Positions 1 through 8,953 of a stretch of DNA of 64,000 nt are shown piece by piece. A program made the position numbers and the translations under genes. How positions within the stretch are numbered: position 1 is the first letter of the stretch; each line of letters starts with the position of its first letter. The DNA lies in the NCBI GenBank assembly GCA_913020115.1, contig CAJWBQ010000005.1, forward strand, positions 86,340 through 150,339, written 5' to 3'. Below the pieces are notes generated by a model. That model had not been told where the DNA came from. It was given only the letters and a program-made list of their open reading frames with translations, and did no database searches. The stretch comes from an uncultured Cellvibrionales bacterium. GTDB taxonomy: Bacteria > Pseudomonadota > Gammaproteobacteria > Pseudomonadales > Cellvibrionaceae.

Positions 1-78
1 GACGAATTTGTGGTGGATTTTTACGCCCGCCAAGATTTGCCCGTGCCGCCTTTGGAGGCCGACCCGGCAGAACTATAG
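1..78 (+). CDS. 3' end of an unidentified gene (partial)
   Basis: An open frame enters from the left edge and ends with TAG at 76-78, leaving 25 residues ending in PPLEADPAEL. It is too short to assign. It does not look like the C-terminus of YajC, which usually precedes secD in gammaproteobacteria. It is on the same strand as secD and 112 bases upstream of it, so it could be part of the same transcript. Only the reading frame and the stop are seen; the identity is unknown. Confidence 0.55.
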   Translation, partial: DEFVVDFYARQDLPVPPLEADPAEL

Positions 79-190
79 GGCTTTGACCGCATAAGGGTAG
101 GGGGCTTGTTATTTCAGGCTTTGTACCCACTTAAAGAGATAAATTACAAAAAGAGAATAGGTGGCCTGTCCACCCTTTTATGGAAATCTT

Positions 191-2065
191 ATGAATCGCT
201 ACCCACTCTGGAAATATTGCTTAATTCTTGTGCTCGCTATGCTGGGGTTTATTTACTCAAGCCCCAACCTTTACGCGCCCGATCCCGCTGTGCAAATCTC
301 AGGTCAATCCAGCTCTCTGGAAATTGATCAAAAAGCACTCGACAAAGCCAGTGCGGCTTTGAAGTTGGCAGGCATTGAATTTTTTGGTGCTGAAGCCCAG
401 GGAAAGTCAGGCTTGATTCGCTTAACCGAGCGAGGCCAGCAACTGCCGGCGAAAAAAATTATTCAAGAAAGCCTAGGTGATGATTACGTCGTGGCGCTTA
501 ACTTAGCACCGACCACTCCTGATTGGTTGGACTCTTTAGGCGCAACCCCCATGAAGCTGGGCCTCGACTTGTCGGGTGGTGTGCATTTCCTCTTGGAAGT
601 GGACACCGCAAGTGCCGTGGTAAAGCGGATGGAAGCCAATGTTACTGAGCTGAAGTCAACTTTGCGCAAAGAAAAGGTGCGTTACAAGTCGGTGAAGGCC
701 GAGCGCGGTGGCAGTGCAATTTTAGCGCGCTTTAAAACTGAAGAATTGCGGGATAAAGCCAAAGCTATTGTCCGCAAAGATTTTGTCAGCCTAGTGCGGG
801 TTGACGTAGACGACGAGAGCACTGGTTTTTCCATGCGTCTCACAATGAGCGAGCAAGCTATACGCGATATTGAAGACTACGCGGTGAGCCAAAACCTCAC
901 GACCTTGCGCAATCGTGTGAACGAGCTGGGTGTGTCAGAACCTATTGTTCAGCGTCAGGGCCGCAACCGCGTTGTGGTTGAATTGCCTGGAGTGCAGGAT
1001 ACCGCTGAGGCCAAACGTATTATTGGTAAAACGGCTAACTTAGAGTTTCGCCTTGAAGCGCGCCCAGATGCCTTAAGCTCCACCAAGGAGAAATTTGAGT
1101 TTCGCAATGAAGACCAGCAGCGTCGTCGAGGCGGCGCCGTGCTTGAGAAAAAGCTAATTGTGTCAGGTGATCAAGTGTCTGATGCAAAAAGTAGCTTCGA
1201 CCCTGAAACCAGCATGCCCCAAGTGAATATCACCCTAGATGCAGCCGGCGGAACGAAAATGCATCGCGCCACACGCAATAATATTAAGCGTGGCATGGGC
1301 ATTTTGTTTATTGAATACAAAACCAAACTTGTTGAAGACGTAAACGAGCTGGGCGAAACGGTACTTGTGCCTTTTCAAACGGTTGAAAAGAAAGTGATCA
1401 GCTTGGCCACCATTCAGAGTGCACTACCACGCTCCTTCCGTATCACCGGCCTCGACAATCCCGCGGAAGCCTCTGAATTGGCCTTGCTGTTGCGGGCTGG
1501 CGCATTGGCCGCTCCAATGTATTTTGTTGAAGAGCGAACCATTGGCCCTTCACTCGGTGCCGAAAATATCAAACTGGGTGTTTTGTCTGTGCAGGTAGGT
1601 CTAGCCTTAGTGCTGGTGTTTATGATCTTGTTCTACAAGGTGTTTGGCTTGTTGGCTAACTTTGCCTTGTGTTTCAACTTGCTGTTATTAACAGGAGCGA
1701 TGTCTCTACTGGGGGCCACCTTAACGCTACCTGGCATTGCCGGTATCGTTTTGACCGTAGGTATGGCGGTAGACGCCAACGTGCTTATTTTCTCGCGGAT
1801 TAAAGAAGAGTTGGCCAACGGTTTGCCACCGCAGTCGGCCATTAATGGTGGCTTTGAACAGGCGTTCACAACAATTTTGGACGCTAACCTCACCACACTG
1901 ATTGTCGCGGTTATTTTGTATGGTATAGGTTCTGGTCCGGTACAGGGTTTCGCAGTGACACTGTCGATTGGTATTTTGACCTCAATGTTCACCGCAATTG
2001 TGGGTACCCGAGCGCTGGCTAATTTAGTGTACGGCGGCCGTAAAACAAACAAAATTTGGATCTGA
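191..2065 (+). CDS. secD: Protein translocase subunit SecD
   Basis: SecD is an inner-membrane RND-family subunit that, with SecF, uses the proton gradient to help pull preproteins out of the SecYEG channel into the periplasm. The 624-residue product is of usual length. It opens with the family-typical MNRYPLWKY followed by a membrane segment (about residues 7-27) and DPAVQI at 31-36. The conserved LGLDLSGG lies at 123-130, then the large periplasmic P1 domain, then five membrane segments near the C-terminus. The open frame begins at 161, but the ATG at 191 matches the family N-terminus and has GGAAA upstream. secF follows 28 bases later. The usual upstream partner yajC is absent from the visible sequence. 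Confidence 0.96.
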   Translation: MNRYPLWKYCLILVLAMLGFIYSSPNLYAPDPAVQISGQSSSLEIDQKALDKASAALKLAGIEFFGAEAQGKSGLIRLTERGQQLPAKKIIQESLGDDYVVALNLAPTTPDWLDSLGATPMKLGLDLSGGVHFLLEVDTASAVVKRMEANVTELKSTLRKEKVRYKSVKAERGGSAILARFKTEELRDKAKAIVRKDFVSLVRVDVDDESTGFSMRLTMSEQAIRDIEDYAVSQNLTTLRNRVNELGVSEPIVQRQGRNRVVVELPGVQDTAEAKRIIGKTANLEFRLEARPDALSSTKEKFEFRNEDQQRRRGGAVLEKKLIVSGDQVSDAKSSFDPETSMPQVNITLDAAGGTKMHRATRNNIKRGMGILFIEYKTKLVEDVNELGETVLVPFQTVEKKVISLATIQSALPRSFRITGLDNPAEASELALLLRAGALAAPMYFVEERTIGPSLGAENIKLGVLSVQVGLALVLVFMILFYKVFGLLANFALCFNLLLLTGAMSLLGATLTLPGIAGIVLTVGMAVDANVLIFSRIKEELANGLPPQSAINGGFEQAFTTILDANLTTLIVAVILYGIGSGPVQGFAVTLSIGILTSMFTAIVGTRALANLVYGGRKTNKIWI

Positions 2066-2093
2066 TCGCAATAGGATTGACGAGATAACTATC

Positions 2094-3248
2094 ATGACAA
2101 AAGAAACAAAAATTATTAATTTCATGGGGAAGCGCAAGCTTGCCGCAATGCTGTCTGTTCTGTTGCTTATTGGTTCTATTGTGTCTTTGGGCATGAATGG
2201 CTTGCAGTTTGGCTTGGACTTTACTGGCGGCACACAAATTGAAGTGGGCTACGATAAGCCGGCCAATTTAGAGCAGGTTCGCACCGTCCTGAAAGAGCAG
2301 GGCTTGGAAAATTCGGCCGCGGTGTTTTTTGGTTCTGATACTGATGTATTGGTGCGCACCCAGGGTTCTCTGGGAGATGCGGCACTGAAAATGCTGGAGG
2401 CGAAAGTGCGGGAACAGTCGCCGAATGCCGAGCTCACTCTTGAAAAGCAGGTGAGTAAAGACAAGGGTAATTTTTCCAGCCAAATTAACATGCTGCAGGC
2501 GCCGGACGTGAATCTCAGCGGTTTTTTCCCTGCCGAGGCTTTTGGCGCGGTGAAAGTTGAACAGAATGGTGATGTGATTACCGTTCTGACTCAGAACAGC
2601 TTGTCTGAAGCCTTTACTACAACTTTGGTTGGCGAGCTAGCAGCCCGAGCGAATACCCATGTTGAGTTACGTCGCAGCGAATTTGTAGGCCCGCAAGTGG
2701 GGGAGGAGCTGCGCGATGACGGTGGTTTAGGCATGCTCTTCGCGCTGGCCGTAGTTATGGTTTATGTGGCATTGCGCTTTCAAATGAAATTTTCTTTTGG
2801 CGCGGTGGCGGCCTTAGCGCACGACGTAATTGTTGTGCTGGGCATATTCTCACTACTGAAGTTAGATTTTGACCTCACGGTATTGGCGGCCGTTTTGGCG
2901 GTTATCGGCTACTCTTTGAATGACACCATTGTGGTGTCAGATAGGATCCGTGAAAACTTTCGGAAGGTGCGCAAGGCCGACGCTATTGAAGTTATCAATA
3001 CCTCCTTGAGCCAAACTCTCGGTCGTACCTTGGTTACCTCGTTTACCACCTTGTTAGTATTGATGGCCTTATTTTTTGTGGGTGGCGAACTTATTCACGG
3101 CTTTGCAACAGCCTTAATGATTGGTGTTTTGGTGGGTACTTATTCATCAATTTATGTGGCAGCAAACGTCTTGATTGCAATGGATATCTGTAAAGAAGAT
3201 CTCATGCCCCCCGTCCGTGAAGGTGCCGAGTTTGATGATATGCCCTAG
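2094..3248 (+). CDS. secF: Protein translocase subunit SecF
   Basis: SecF forms a membrane complex with SecD that supports late steps of Sec-dependent export. One N-terminal membrane segment (about residues 18-35) leads into GLDFTGG at 40-46, the SecF counterpart of the SecD motif. Further membrane segments cluster in the C-terminal half, including SLNDTIVVSDRIREN. At 384 residues it is longer than the roughly 320-residue E. coli protein, mainly because of an extended periplasmic region before the second membrane segment. It lies 28 bases downstream of secD in the same direction, and a strong hairpin terminator follows the stop, so the pair probably ends one transcript. Confidence 0.95.
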   Translation: MTKETKIINFMGKRKLAAMLSVLLLIGSIVSLGMNGLQFGLDFTGGTQIEVGYDKPANLEQVRTVLKEQGLENSAAVFFGSDTDVLVRTQGSLGDAALKMLEAKVREQSPNAELTLEKQVSKDKGNFSSQINMLQAPDVNLSGFFPAEAFGAVKVEQNGDVITVLTQNSLSEAFTTTLVGELAARANTHVELRRSEFVGPQVGEELRDDGGLGMLFALAVVMVYVALRFQMKFSFGAVAALAHDVIVVLGIFSLLKLDFDLTVLAAVLAVIGYSLNDTIVVSDRIRENFRKVRKADAIEVINTSLSQTLGRTLVTSFTTLLVLMALFFVGGELIHGFATALMIGVLVGTYSSIYVAANVLIAMDICKEDLMPPVREGAEFDDMP

Positions 3249-3272
3249 GGCTTTTGACAAACATTAAAGCGT

Positions 3273-3302
3273 AAAAAAGGCCGCTTATTAGCGGCCTTTT
3301 TT
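3273..3302. terminator. Bidirectional intrinsic terminator after secF
   Basis: A run of six A, a 6-bp GC-rich stem (GGCCGC / GCGGCC), a TTATTA loop and six T form a classic symmetrical rho-independent terminator. It can end secF on the plus strand and the convergent small gene on the minus strand, whose stop codon begins at the last T's. Confidence 0.9.
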
Positions 3303-3564
3303 ATGCGTGCTGTGCCATGAAACTAACTTCAGGCCACTTCACCCAGTTGATCATGGCGCCTCTGCGCTCAAGGTAAATGTGCTCTGTTGCTCTTGAGAAG
3401 GGGTGCTGTTGGTGGCGAAAATGATGGTGGTCGGAGTTAGAGCCTAAATACTCCCAGCGATGGTTTTGGCTAAAGCAGATATGGTCGCCGTTGTTAAGCG
3501 GGTTGCAGGCGAGTTCTTTCCACATGCCAATCCATTCTTTGTGTCTAGAATCGAGATATTCCAC
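3301..3564 (-). CDS. Small hypothetical protein
   Basis: This minus-strand frame encodes about 87 residues rich in His and aromatic residues, with HICFSQNHRWEYLGS in the middle and no signal peptide or membrane segment. The longest frame starts with an ATG at 3585 that lacks a clear ribosome site. The GTG at 3564 has AAGGA seven bases upstream, so I prefer it. It converges with secF and its stop touches the shared terminator, an arrangement expected for a real gene. No function recognised. A spurious ORF cannot be excluded, but the ribosome site, terminator placement and protein-like composition argue for a gene. Confidence 0.6.
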   Translation of the reverse strand: MEYLDSRHKEWIGMWKELACNPLNNGDHICFSQNHRWEYLGSNSDHHHFRHQQHPFSRATEHIYLERRGAMINWVKWPEVSFMAQHA

Positions 3565-3782
3565 GGCTAGGTCCTTTGAATGCATCTGTTTTTATGCAAG
3601 TTATTGTCGTCTTTTAATTAGCTTTGTCAAGAGGTTGCTATAAGTTATTGATATTATTTAATAAAAATTAATTTTCTTACCTGGGCTGGCATGGGAGAGG
3701 GGCTATCTATGGTGCATGAATGGTCCTGTGGGACCCGAAGTATGGCTGAATCTTCTTGATAATGGCTTTATTGATAAAGGTG

Positions 3783-3813
3783 TTGACCTTCCATTAACTG
3801 GAAGGTTTATAGT
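3783..3813 (+). promoter_or_regulatory. CueR/MerR-type metal-responsive promoter-operator
   Basis: The -35 box TTGACC (3783-3788) and -10 box TATAGT (3808-3813) are separated by 19 bp. That overlong spacer is the hallmark of MerR-family promoters, where the activator untwists the DNA. Inside it lies a perfect inverted repeat ACCTTCC-N7-GGAAGGT (3786-3806), essentially the CueR operator known from copper-responsive promoters. It sits 38 bp before the regulator gene, implying autoregulation together with the permease. Confidence 0.9.
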
Positions 3814-3850
3814 CTCACTCAGTCCCATTAAAACGCCTTAGGAGAACCCC

Positions 3851-4258
3851 ATGAAAATTGGAGAAGCCGCCACCCGCTCGGGCTTGAGTGTAAAAACTAT
3901 TCGTTACTACGAGTCGATTGGCCTAATTAGCCCTTCCGAACGGGCCGACAACGGCTATCGGGAATACAGCCCTATACAGGTAGATACGCTGCATTTTCTC
4001 CAGCGAGCAAGAGCGACCGGTTTCAGTGTGGAAGAGTGCCGGCAATTGCTCGACCTTTATCGCAACGAGGGGCGTCACAGCGCGCATGTTAAAAATCTAG
4101 TGCTGGAAAAAGTGGCGCAATTAGATCAACAGCTGCAAGAACTTCAGGCTATGCGAGGAACACTGATGGACATGGCTGACCGCTGCGCCGGTAATGAAGG
4201 CCCAAGTTGCGCGATTATTGATCAATTGGCGGATAGTTCTGAGGGGGCGGCGCCATGA
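3851..4258 (+). CDS. CueR-like MerR family copper-responsive regulator
   Basis: A 135-residue MerR-family activator. The N-terminal winged helix-turn-helix runs from MKIGEAATRSGLSVKTIRYY, followed by a dimerisation helix (about 80-110). The metal-binding loop has Cys112 and Cys120 in a C-X7-C arrangement, the same positions as in CueR, which senses monovalent Cu, Ag or Au. Its own promoter carries a CueR-type operator. The stop codon overlaps the start of the permease gene, so the two are co-translated. This favours a sensor controlling its own efflux operon. Assignment to monovalent-metal sensing is inferred from the cysteine spacing; some related regulators sense other metals. Confidence 0.9.
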   Translation: MKIGEAATRSGLSVKTIRYYESIGLISPSERADNGYREYSPIQVDTLHFLQRARATGFSVEECRQLLDLYRNEGRHSAHVKNLVLEKVAQLDQQLQELQAMRGTLMDMADRCAGNEGPSCAIIDQLADSSEGAAP

Positions 4259-5382
4259 ATCAGGCAGAGACTAGGTCGTCGTGTTGTAGTGGGGGCACAG
4301 AAGCCGTTTCACTTGTGCCAGATGAGTCTCATACCGCGATTGACAGCCCTTGTTGTGCCCCCGCAGGCACGGCTCGCCGTTTTGATTGGCTGCTGTGGTC
4401 TTGTGTCGCATTGGTGGCCACCTTCTATGGCGTACATTTACTGATGCCAATGCAGGGGCCCGAAGCTCTACAAATCATGTCTCACTCGATATTTGAGCTC
4501 TTGAATACCATGTGGTGGAGTGTGCTGTTTGCGGCTGTTTTTGTTGGGTTGCTTGGGCAAATTCCTCAAGACTTTGTCACCGCCACATTGGGTCGAGGTG
4601 GCAGCATGAGTGGTTTGTTTCGCGCTACGGCCGCGGGAGTATTAATGGATCTTTGCAGTCATGGCATTCTCATGGTGGGCATGAAGTTGTACCAAAAGGG
4701 CGCGAGCTTGGGGCAGGTGATGGCTTTCTTAATCGCCAGTCCTTGGAATTCCATATCTCTTACCATCATTATGGTTGCGCTTATCGGCTTGTCTTGGACC
4801 TTGGTGTTTATCGCACTGTCTATGGTCTTGGCCATCAGCACTGGCTGGATGTTTGAGCGTTTGGTGAAAGCCGGTAAGTTGCCCGCAAGCAGTGCGGAAC
4901 AGAGTTTTGATGAAGATTTTCAATTCTTTCCAGAAGCTAAGAGGCGTTGGGCAAACCTTAAGATTGATCGTATATTGCTAAAGAGTGTGCTTGACGAAGC
5001 CATCAGTGGTTCGCGCATGGTGGTGCGTTGGTTGCTATTTGGTGTGTTGCTGGCTTCATTGATTCGTGCGTTTGTGTCTATCGAAAATTTCCAAGAGTGG
5101 TTCGGCCCAGGCCTCGTAGGTTTGCTTGCCACCTTGCTGGCGGCCACCATTATCGAAGTGTGTTCAGAGGGTTCAACCCCTATTGCGGCTGACTTAATGA
5201 CGCGTGCGAAGGCCCCGGGTAATAGCTTCGCATTTCTAATGACAGGGGTGGCGACAGACTACACTGAGGTTATGGTCATTAGAGATACCATGAGCTCTTG
5301 GAAAATCGCTTTGTTCCTGCCGCTGCTGACGGTGCCTCAAGTACTTGTGGTGGCCTTGATATTGAATCAGATGTCAGTCTAA
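4255..5382 (+). CDS. SO_0444-family Cu/Zn efflux permease
   Basis: A 375-residue polytopic inner-membrane permease related to the ArsP/DUF318 family, of the kind annotated as SO_0444-type Cu/Zn efflux transporters. The cytoplasmic N-terminus carries two cysteine clusters, SSCCSGG and SPCCAPAG, probable metal-capture sites. About eight hydrophobic segments follow, with conserved polar residues in membrane motifs such as DLCSHGILMVG and EVCSEGSTPIAADL. It overlaps the CueR-like regulator by four bases (ATGA), giving translational coupling and common metal control. The role in metal export is inferred from family, cysteines and operator. Confidence 0.85.
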   Translation: MNQAETRSSCCSGGTEAVSLVPDESHTAIDSPCCAPAGTARRFDWLLWSCVALVATFYGVHLLMPMQGPEALQIMSHSIFELLNTMWWSVLFAAVFVGLLGQIPQDFVTATLGRGGSMSGLFRATAAGVLMDLCSHGILMVGMKLYQKGASLGQVMAFLIASPWNSISLTIIMVALIGLSWTLVFIALSMVLAISTGWMFERLVKAGKLPASSAEQSFDEDFQFFPEAKRRWANLKIDRILLKSVLDEAISGSRMVVRWLLFGVLLASLIRAFVSIENFQEWFGPGLVGLLATLLAATIIEVCSEGSTPIAADLMTRAKAPGNSFAFLMTGVATDYTEVMVIRDTMSSWKIALFLPLLTVPQVLVVALILNQMSV

Positions 5383-5397
5383 TAGCCTTGTCAGGCC

Positions 5398-5463
5398 TAG
5401 AGAATCGCGGGTTAATAGCTATAGAACTTCCACCCTTCGTCCTGTAAAATCCGCGATTCTCTA
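5398..5463. repeat. 13-bp perfect inverted repeat in the prfB upstream region
   Basis: TAGAGAATCGCGG (5398-5410) and its exact complement CCGCGATTCTCTA (5451-5463) flank 40 bp. As RNA it could form a long-loop hairpin; as DNA it could be a dyad operator. A weak -10-like TAAAAT (5445-5450) lies just inside the right arm. It sits between the permease stop and the prfB start 20 bp further on. It lacks the T-run of a rho-independent terminator. Confidence 0.6.
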
Positions 5464-5483
5464 ATTCTTGATGAAAAGACCCA

Positions 5484-6579
5484 ATGGAAATCAATCCAAT
5501 ACGCAATACCCTCAAAGACCTGCAAGAGCGCACTGACGTTCTTAGGGGGTATCTTTGACTACGATCAAAAGTGCGAGCGACTTACCGAAGTAGAGCTGGA
5601 GCTGGGTGAAGCCAGTGTTTGGGATAAACCCGAGCGCGCTCAACAATTGGGTCGTGAACGGGCTTCTCTGGAAGCCGTTGTCGACACCATCAACAATCTT
5701 GATCAAGGCGTGAGCGACAACCGCGAGTTGCTCGATATGGCGTTTGAAGAAGATGACGAAGACAGTGTGGAGGAGGTGCAGAACGAAATTGCCAGCCTTA
5801 ACGACCAGCTGTCGATACTTGAATTTCGTCGCATGTTCTCTGGTGAAACCGATATGAACAATGCCTACCTTGGCATTCAATCGGGCTCTGGCGGTACGGA
5901 AGCCCAAGATTGGGCCGAAATGGTGCTGCGCATGTACCTTCGCTGGGGTGATGCCAAAGGTTTTAAAACTACTTTGGAAGAAGCCTCGGCGGGTGATGTG
6001 GCGGGTATCAAGAGTGCCACCATTCGCTTTGAAGGCGAATATGCCTTTGGTTGGTTGCGTACCGAAACCGGGGTGCACCGTTTGGTGAGAAAATCGCCCT
6101 TCGATTCGGGCAGTCGTCGCCACACCTCATTTTGTTCTGTGTTTGTTTCCCCTGAAATTGACGACGATATCGTTATCGATATCAATCCTTCAGATGTGCG
6201 CACAGATACTTACCGCGCTTCAGGCGCCGGTGGTCAGCACGTCAACAAAACAGACTCGGCAGTGCGTTTAACCCATGTACCCACGGGTATTGTGGCAGAG
6301 TGTCAGAGCGAGCGCTCTCAACACCAAAACCGTGACAATGCCTGGAAAATGTTGCGTGCGCGTCTGTATGAGCAGGAAATGATGAAGCGTAAAGCCGAAA
6401 TGCAAACCCTTGAAGACAGCAAAGCCGATATTGGCTGGGGCAGTCAAATTCGCTCTTACGTGCTCGATGATCAGCGCATCAAAGACTTGCGCACTCACAT
6501 ACAAACAAGTAATTGCCAAGCCGTATTGGATGGCGACCTCGATCAATTTATTGAAGCCAGCTTAAAAGCCGGCCTGTAA
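5484..6579 (+). CDS. prfB: Peptide chain release factor 2 (programmed +1 frameshift)
   Basis: RF2 recognises UGA and UAA stop codons and triggers peptidyl-tRNA hydrolysis. Reading starts at ATG 5484 and meets an in-frame TGA at codon 25 (5556-5558). A +1 shift there enters the long frame ending at 6579, giving about 364 residues, against 365 in E. coli. In the shifted numbering the stop-codon-reading SPF tripeptide is at 204-206 and the catalytic GGQ at 249-251. The frameshift site is given separately. lysS follows 19 bases downstream, the same neighbour as in E. coli. This is a regulated gene, not a broken one. Confidence 0.97.
5544..5559 (+). promoter_or_regulatory. prfB autoregulatory +1 frameshift signal
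   Basis: The string AGGGGG TAT CTT TGA C is present: an internal Shine-Dalgarno-like AGGGGG three bases before CTT, then the slippery CTT-T and the in-frame TGA followed by C. It is the canonical RF2 frameshift site. When RF2 is scarce, UGA is read slowly and the ribosome slips +1. Confidence 0.97.
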
Positions 6580-6598
6580 TGTCCACTGGAATAAAACT

Positions 6599-8080
6599 AT
6601 GAGTAACGAAAAGCAAAACGACCAGCCGCAAGATGAAAACAAGTTAATTGCCGAGCGGCGGTCAAAACTGGACGGCCTTCGCGAACAGGGACAAGCTTTT
6701 CCAAATAGCTTCCGGCCCGATAGCAAGGCGCAGGTTTTACAGGACACTTATGGTGAAAAAACCAAAGCTGAGCTTGAAGAAGCCGCGTTGGTATTCTCTG
6801 TGGCAGGTCGAATTATTCGCAACCGTGGCGCTTTTATGGAGTTGCAAGACGGCAGTGGTCGCATTCAGCTTTACGTGACAAAAGAAGCTCGTCCATTTGC
6901 CAAGAGCTTAGACTTAGGTGACATTGTTGGTGTTACTGGTCAGTTGCATAAATCAGGTAAGGGCGACTTGTATGTGAGCCTAGACGAATATCAGCTGCTG
7001 ACTAAAGCATTGCGCCCACTGCCTGATAAGCACCACGGTTTGGCTGATCAGGAAACTCGCTATCGTCAACGCTATGTAGATTTGATCGCCAATCCAGAAG
7101 TACGTGATACATTTAGGTTGCGGTCCGACGTTATTACCTTTATTCGTAGCTACATGAACGGGCGCGAATTCATGGAAGTTGAAACACCCATGCTGCATGT
7201 TATTCCCGGTGGCGCTACCGCGCGGCCTTTTGTAACTCACCACAATGCATTGGATATAGATATGTATTTGCGTGTGGCGCCCGAGCTCCATTTGAAGCGT
7301 CTGGTGGTGGGTGGCTTTGAGCGTGTTTATGAAATCAATCGCAACTTCCGCAATGAAGGTTTGTCGACTCGACACAATCCTGAATTCACCATGCTTGAAT
7401 TTTATCAGGCCTACGCCGACTATCGTGATCTGATGGACCTGACCGAAGACATGCTGCGCAAGCTCACTGAAGAATTGTTGGGCAGCAGCGTTGTGAATTA
7501 CCAGGGCAATGATTACGATTTCTCAAAGCCTTTCCAGCGTTTGAGTGTGTTTGACTCAATTTTGCAATTTAACCCTGAGTTGACGGCTGAGCATATCAAT
7601 ACTTTGGAGGCGGCCACGAAAGTCGCTGAAGGTCTGCACATTCCGCTGAAGGATTTCTATGGTTTGGGAAAAATTCAAATCGAAATTTTTGAGAAAACTG
7701 TAGAGTCTCGTTTAGACCAGCCAACGTTTATTACTGAGTATCCGACCGAGGTATCGCCCTTGGCCAGACGCAATGATGACAATCCTTTTGTCACCGACCG
7801 TTTTGAATTTTTTGTTGGCGGCCGAGAGATTGCCAACGGCTTCTCTGAGCTGAATGATGCGGAAGATCAAGCTGAGCGCTTCAAGGCCCAGGTTGCTGAA
7901 AAAGATGCGGGTGATGATGAGGCTATGCACTATGACGCCGATTACATTCGCGCCTTGGAGTATGGCCTGCCGCCAACCGCAGGCGAAGGTATTGGCATCG
8001 ATCGATTGGTCATGCTGTTTGCTGATGCACCGTCAATTCGCGACGTCTTGCTGTTCCCACATATGCGCCCAGAAGCTTAG
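6599..8080 (+). CDS. lysS: Lysyl-tRNA synthetase, class II
   Basis: Charges tRNA-Lys with lysine in the cytoplasm. The 493-residue product has an N-terminal OB-fold anticodon-binding domain (about 60-150, with [18 protein letters not shown]) and a class II catalytic core. Motif 2 is seen as [17 protein letters not shown] and motif 3 near the end as [10 protein letters not shown]. Length and order match bacterial LysS. The start ATG is 19 bases after prfB, so the two are probably cotranscribed; cnoX follows 18 bases later. Confidence 0.97.
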   Translation: MSNEKQNDQPQDENKLIAERRSKLDGLREQGQAFPNSFRPDSKAQVLQDTYGEKTKAELEEAALVFSVAGRIIRNRGAFMELQDGSGRIQLYVTKEARPFAKSLDLGDIVGVTGQLHKSGKGDLYVSLDEYQLLTKALRPLPDKHHGLADQETRYRQRYVDLIANPEVRDTFRLRSDVITFIRSYMNGREFMEVETPMLHVIPGGATARPFVTHHNALDIDMYLRVAPELHLKRLVVGGFERVYEINRNFRNEGLSTRHNPEFTMLEFYQAYADYRDLMDLTEDMLRKLTEELLGSSVVNYQGNDYDFSKPFQRLSVFDSILQFNPELTAEHINTLEAATKVAEGLHIPLKDFYGLGKIQIEIFEKTVESRLDQPTFITEYPTEVSPLARRNDDNPFVTDRFEFFVGGREIANGFSELNDAEDQAERFKAQVAEKDAGDDEAMHYDADYIRALEYGLPPTAGEGIGIDRLVMLFADAPSIRDVLLFPHMRPEA

Positions 8081-8098
8081 CGAGAAAAGGAAATTTTG

Positions 8099-8953
8099 AT
8101 GAATCCGAACATTGTTGATGTCACTCAGGAAAACGCCCAGCAAGTTTTAGTGGACGCATCCCAAACCCGTCCAGTGGTGGTTGATATATGGGCTGAGGGG
8201 CATCCAGATTGTGCAGCCCAGTCTCCAATACTTGAAGCTTTGGCGAATGAGTATAACGGTCAGTTCTTGCTGGCTAAACTGAATGCCGCTGAGAATCAGG
8301 GCATTGTTCAGCAGTTGGGTGTGCAAAGCCTGCCAATGGTCATGGTGTTTTCCGGCGGTCAACCTGTTGATGGTTTGGGTGGCCCGCAAGCAGAGCCTGC
8401 ACTGCGAGAATTACTCGACAAATTTTTACCCAAGCCTTGGGATTTGCTGTTTACTCAGGCTCAAGAGTTGCTGGCTGAAAGTAAGGTGGCCGATGCAGTT
8501 TCTCCCCTGCGGGAAGCCTACGAGACTTCCAGTCAGAGAGCTGACATCGCCTTTGTTTTAGCGCATAGCTATTTGGAATTGAATCGTTGTGGTGAAGCCG
8601 AAGCGGTTCTTGATGAAGTAAAAATGGCCGACCAAGATTCTCAATATCAGCAATTAATGTCCCAGTTGGAATTGAAGAAGGAAGCGGCAAAATCTCCTGA
8701 GATTCAAGCTCTTGAAGCTAAGGTTGCCAGTAGCCCAGATGATAAAGAGTCCCGCTATCAATTGGCGATTCAGTATAGCCAAACAGGCCAGAACCGCGAA
8801 GCTTTAGAATTGCTGTTGGGCCTGTTGAAGGGCGAATTGAATTACGCTGATGGCGCGGCGAAGAAAACTTATCAAGACGTTTTAGCGACGCTTGGCAAGG
8901 GCGACTCACTGGCGGTGGAGTTTCAGAGAAAGCTATACACCTTACTCTATTGA
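8099..8953 (+). CDS. cnoX: CnoX/YbbN-type chaperedoxin (thioredoxin fold plus TPR)
   Basis: A 284-residue protein with an N-terminal thioredoxin-like domain (about 1-110) and C-terminal tetratricopeptide-like helices, the CnoX (YbbN) layout. E. coli CnoX protects substrates of GroEL from aggregation and over-oxidation. The active-site region reads WAEGHPDC (31-38), so the first cysteine of a redox CXXC is missing and Cys38 stands alone; dithiol reductase activity is therefore unlikely. The ATG at 8099 is chosen over the TTG three bases earlier; AAAAGGAAA lies just upstream. Its last seven bases overlap the end of the convergent ABC exporter gene. Confidence 0.85.
   Translation: MNPNIVDVTQENAQQVLVDASQTRPVVVDIWAEGHPDCAAQSPILEALANEYNGQFLLAKLNAAENQGIVQQLGVQSLPMVMVFSGGQPVDGLGGPQAEPALRELLDKFLPKPWDLLFTQAQELLAESKVADAVSPLREAYETSSQRADIAFVLAHSYLELNRCGEAEAVLDEVKMADQDSQYQQLMSQLELKKEAAKSPEIQALEAKVASSPDDKESRYQLAIQYSQTGQNREALELLLGLLKGELNYADGAAKKTYQDVLATLGKGDSLAVEFQRKLYTLLY

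Noticed and set aside
1633..2052. 139-residue minus-strand frame inside secD
   Set aside because: It is the antisense shadow of well-conserved secD membrane segments; no ribosome site and no protein-like pattern.
5556..5558. In-frame TGA suggesting prfB is a pseudogene
   Set aside because: It is the programmed RF2 frameshift stop with all canonical signals intact.
5542..6123. 193-residue minus-strand frame over prfB
   Set aside because: Antisense to prfB, whose motifs and length are fully accounted for.
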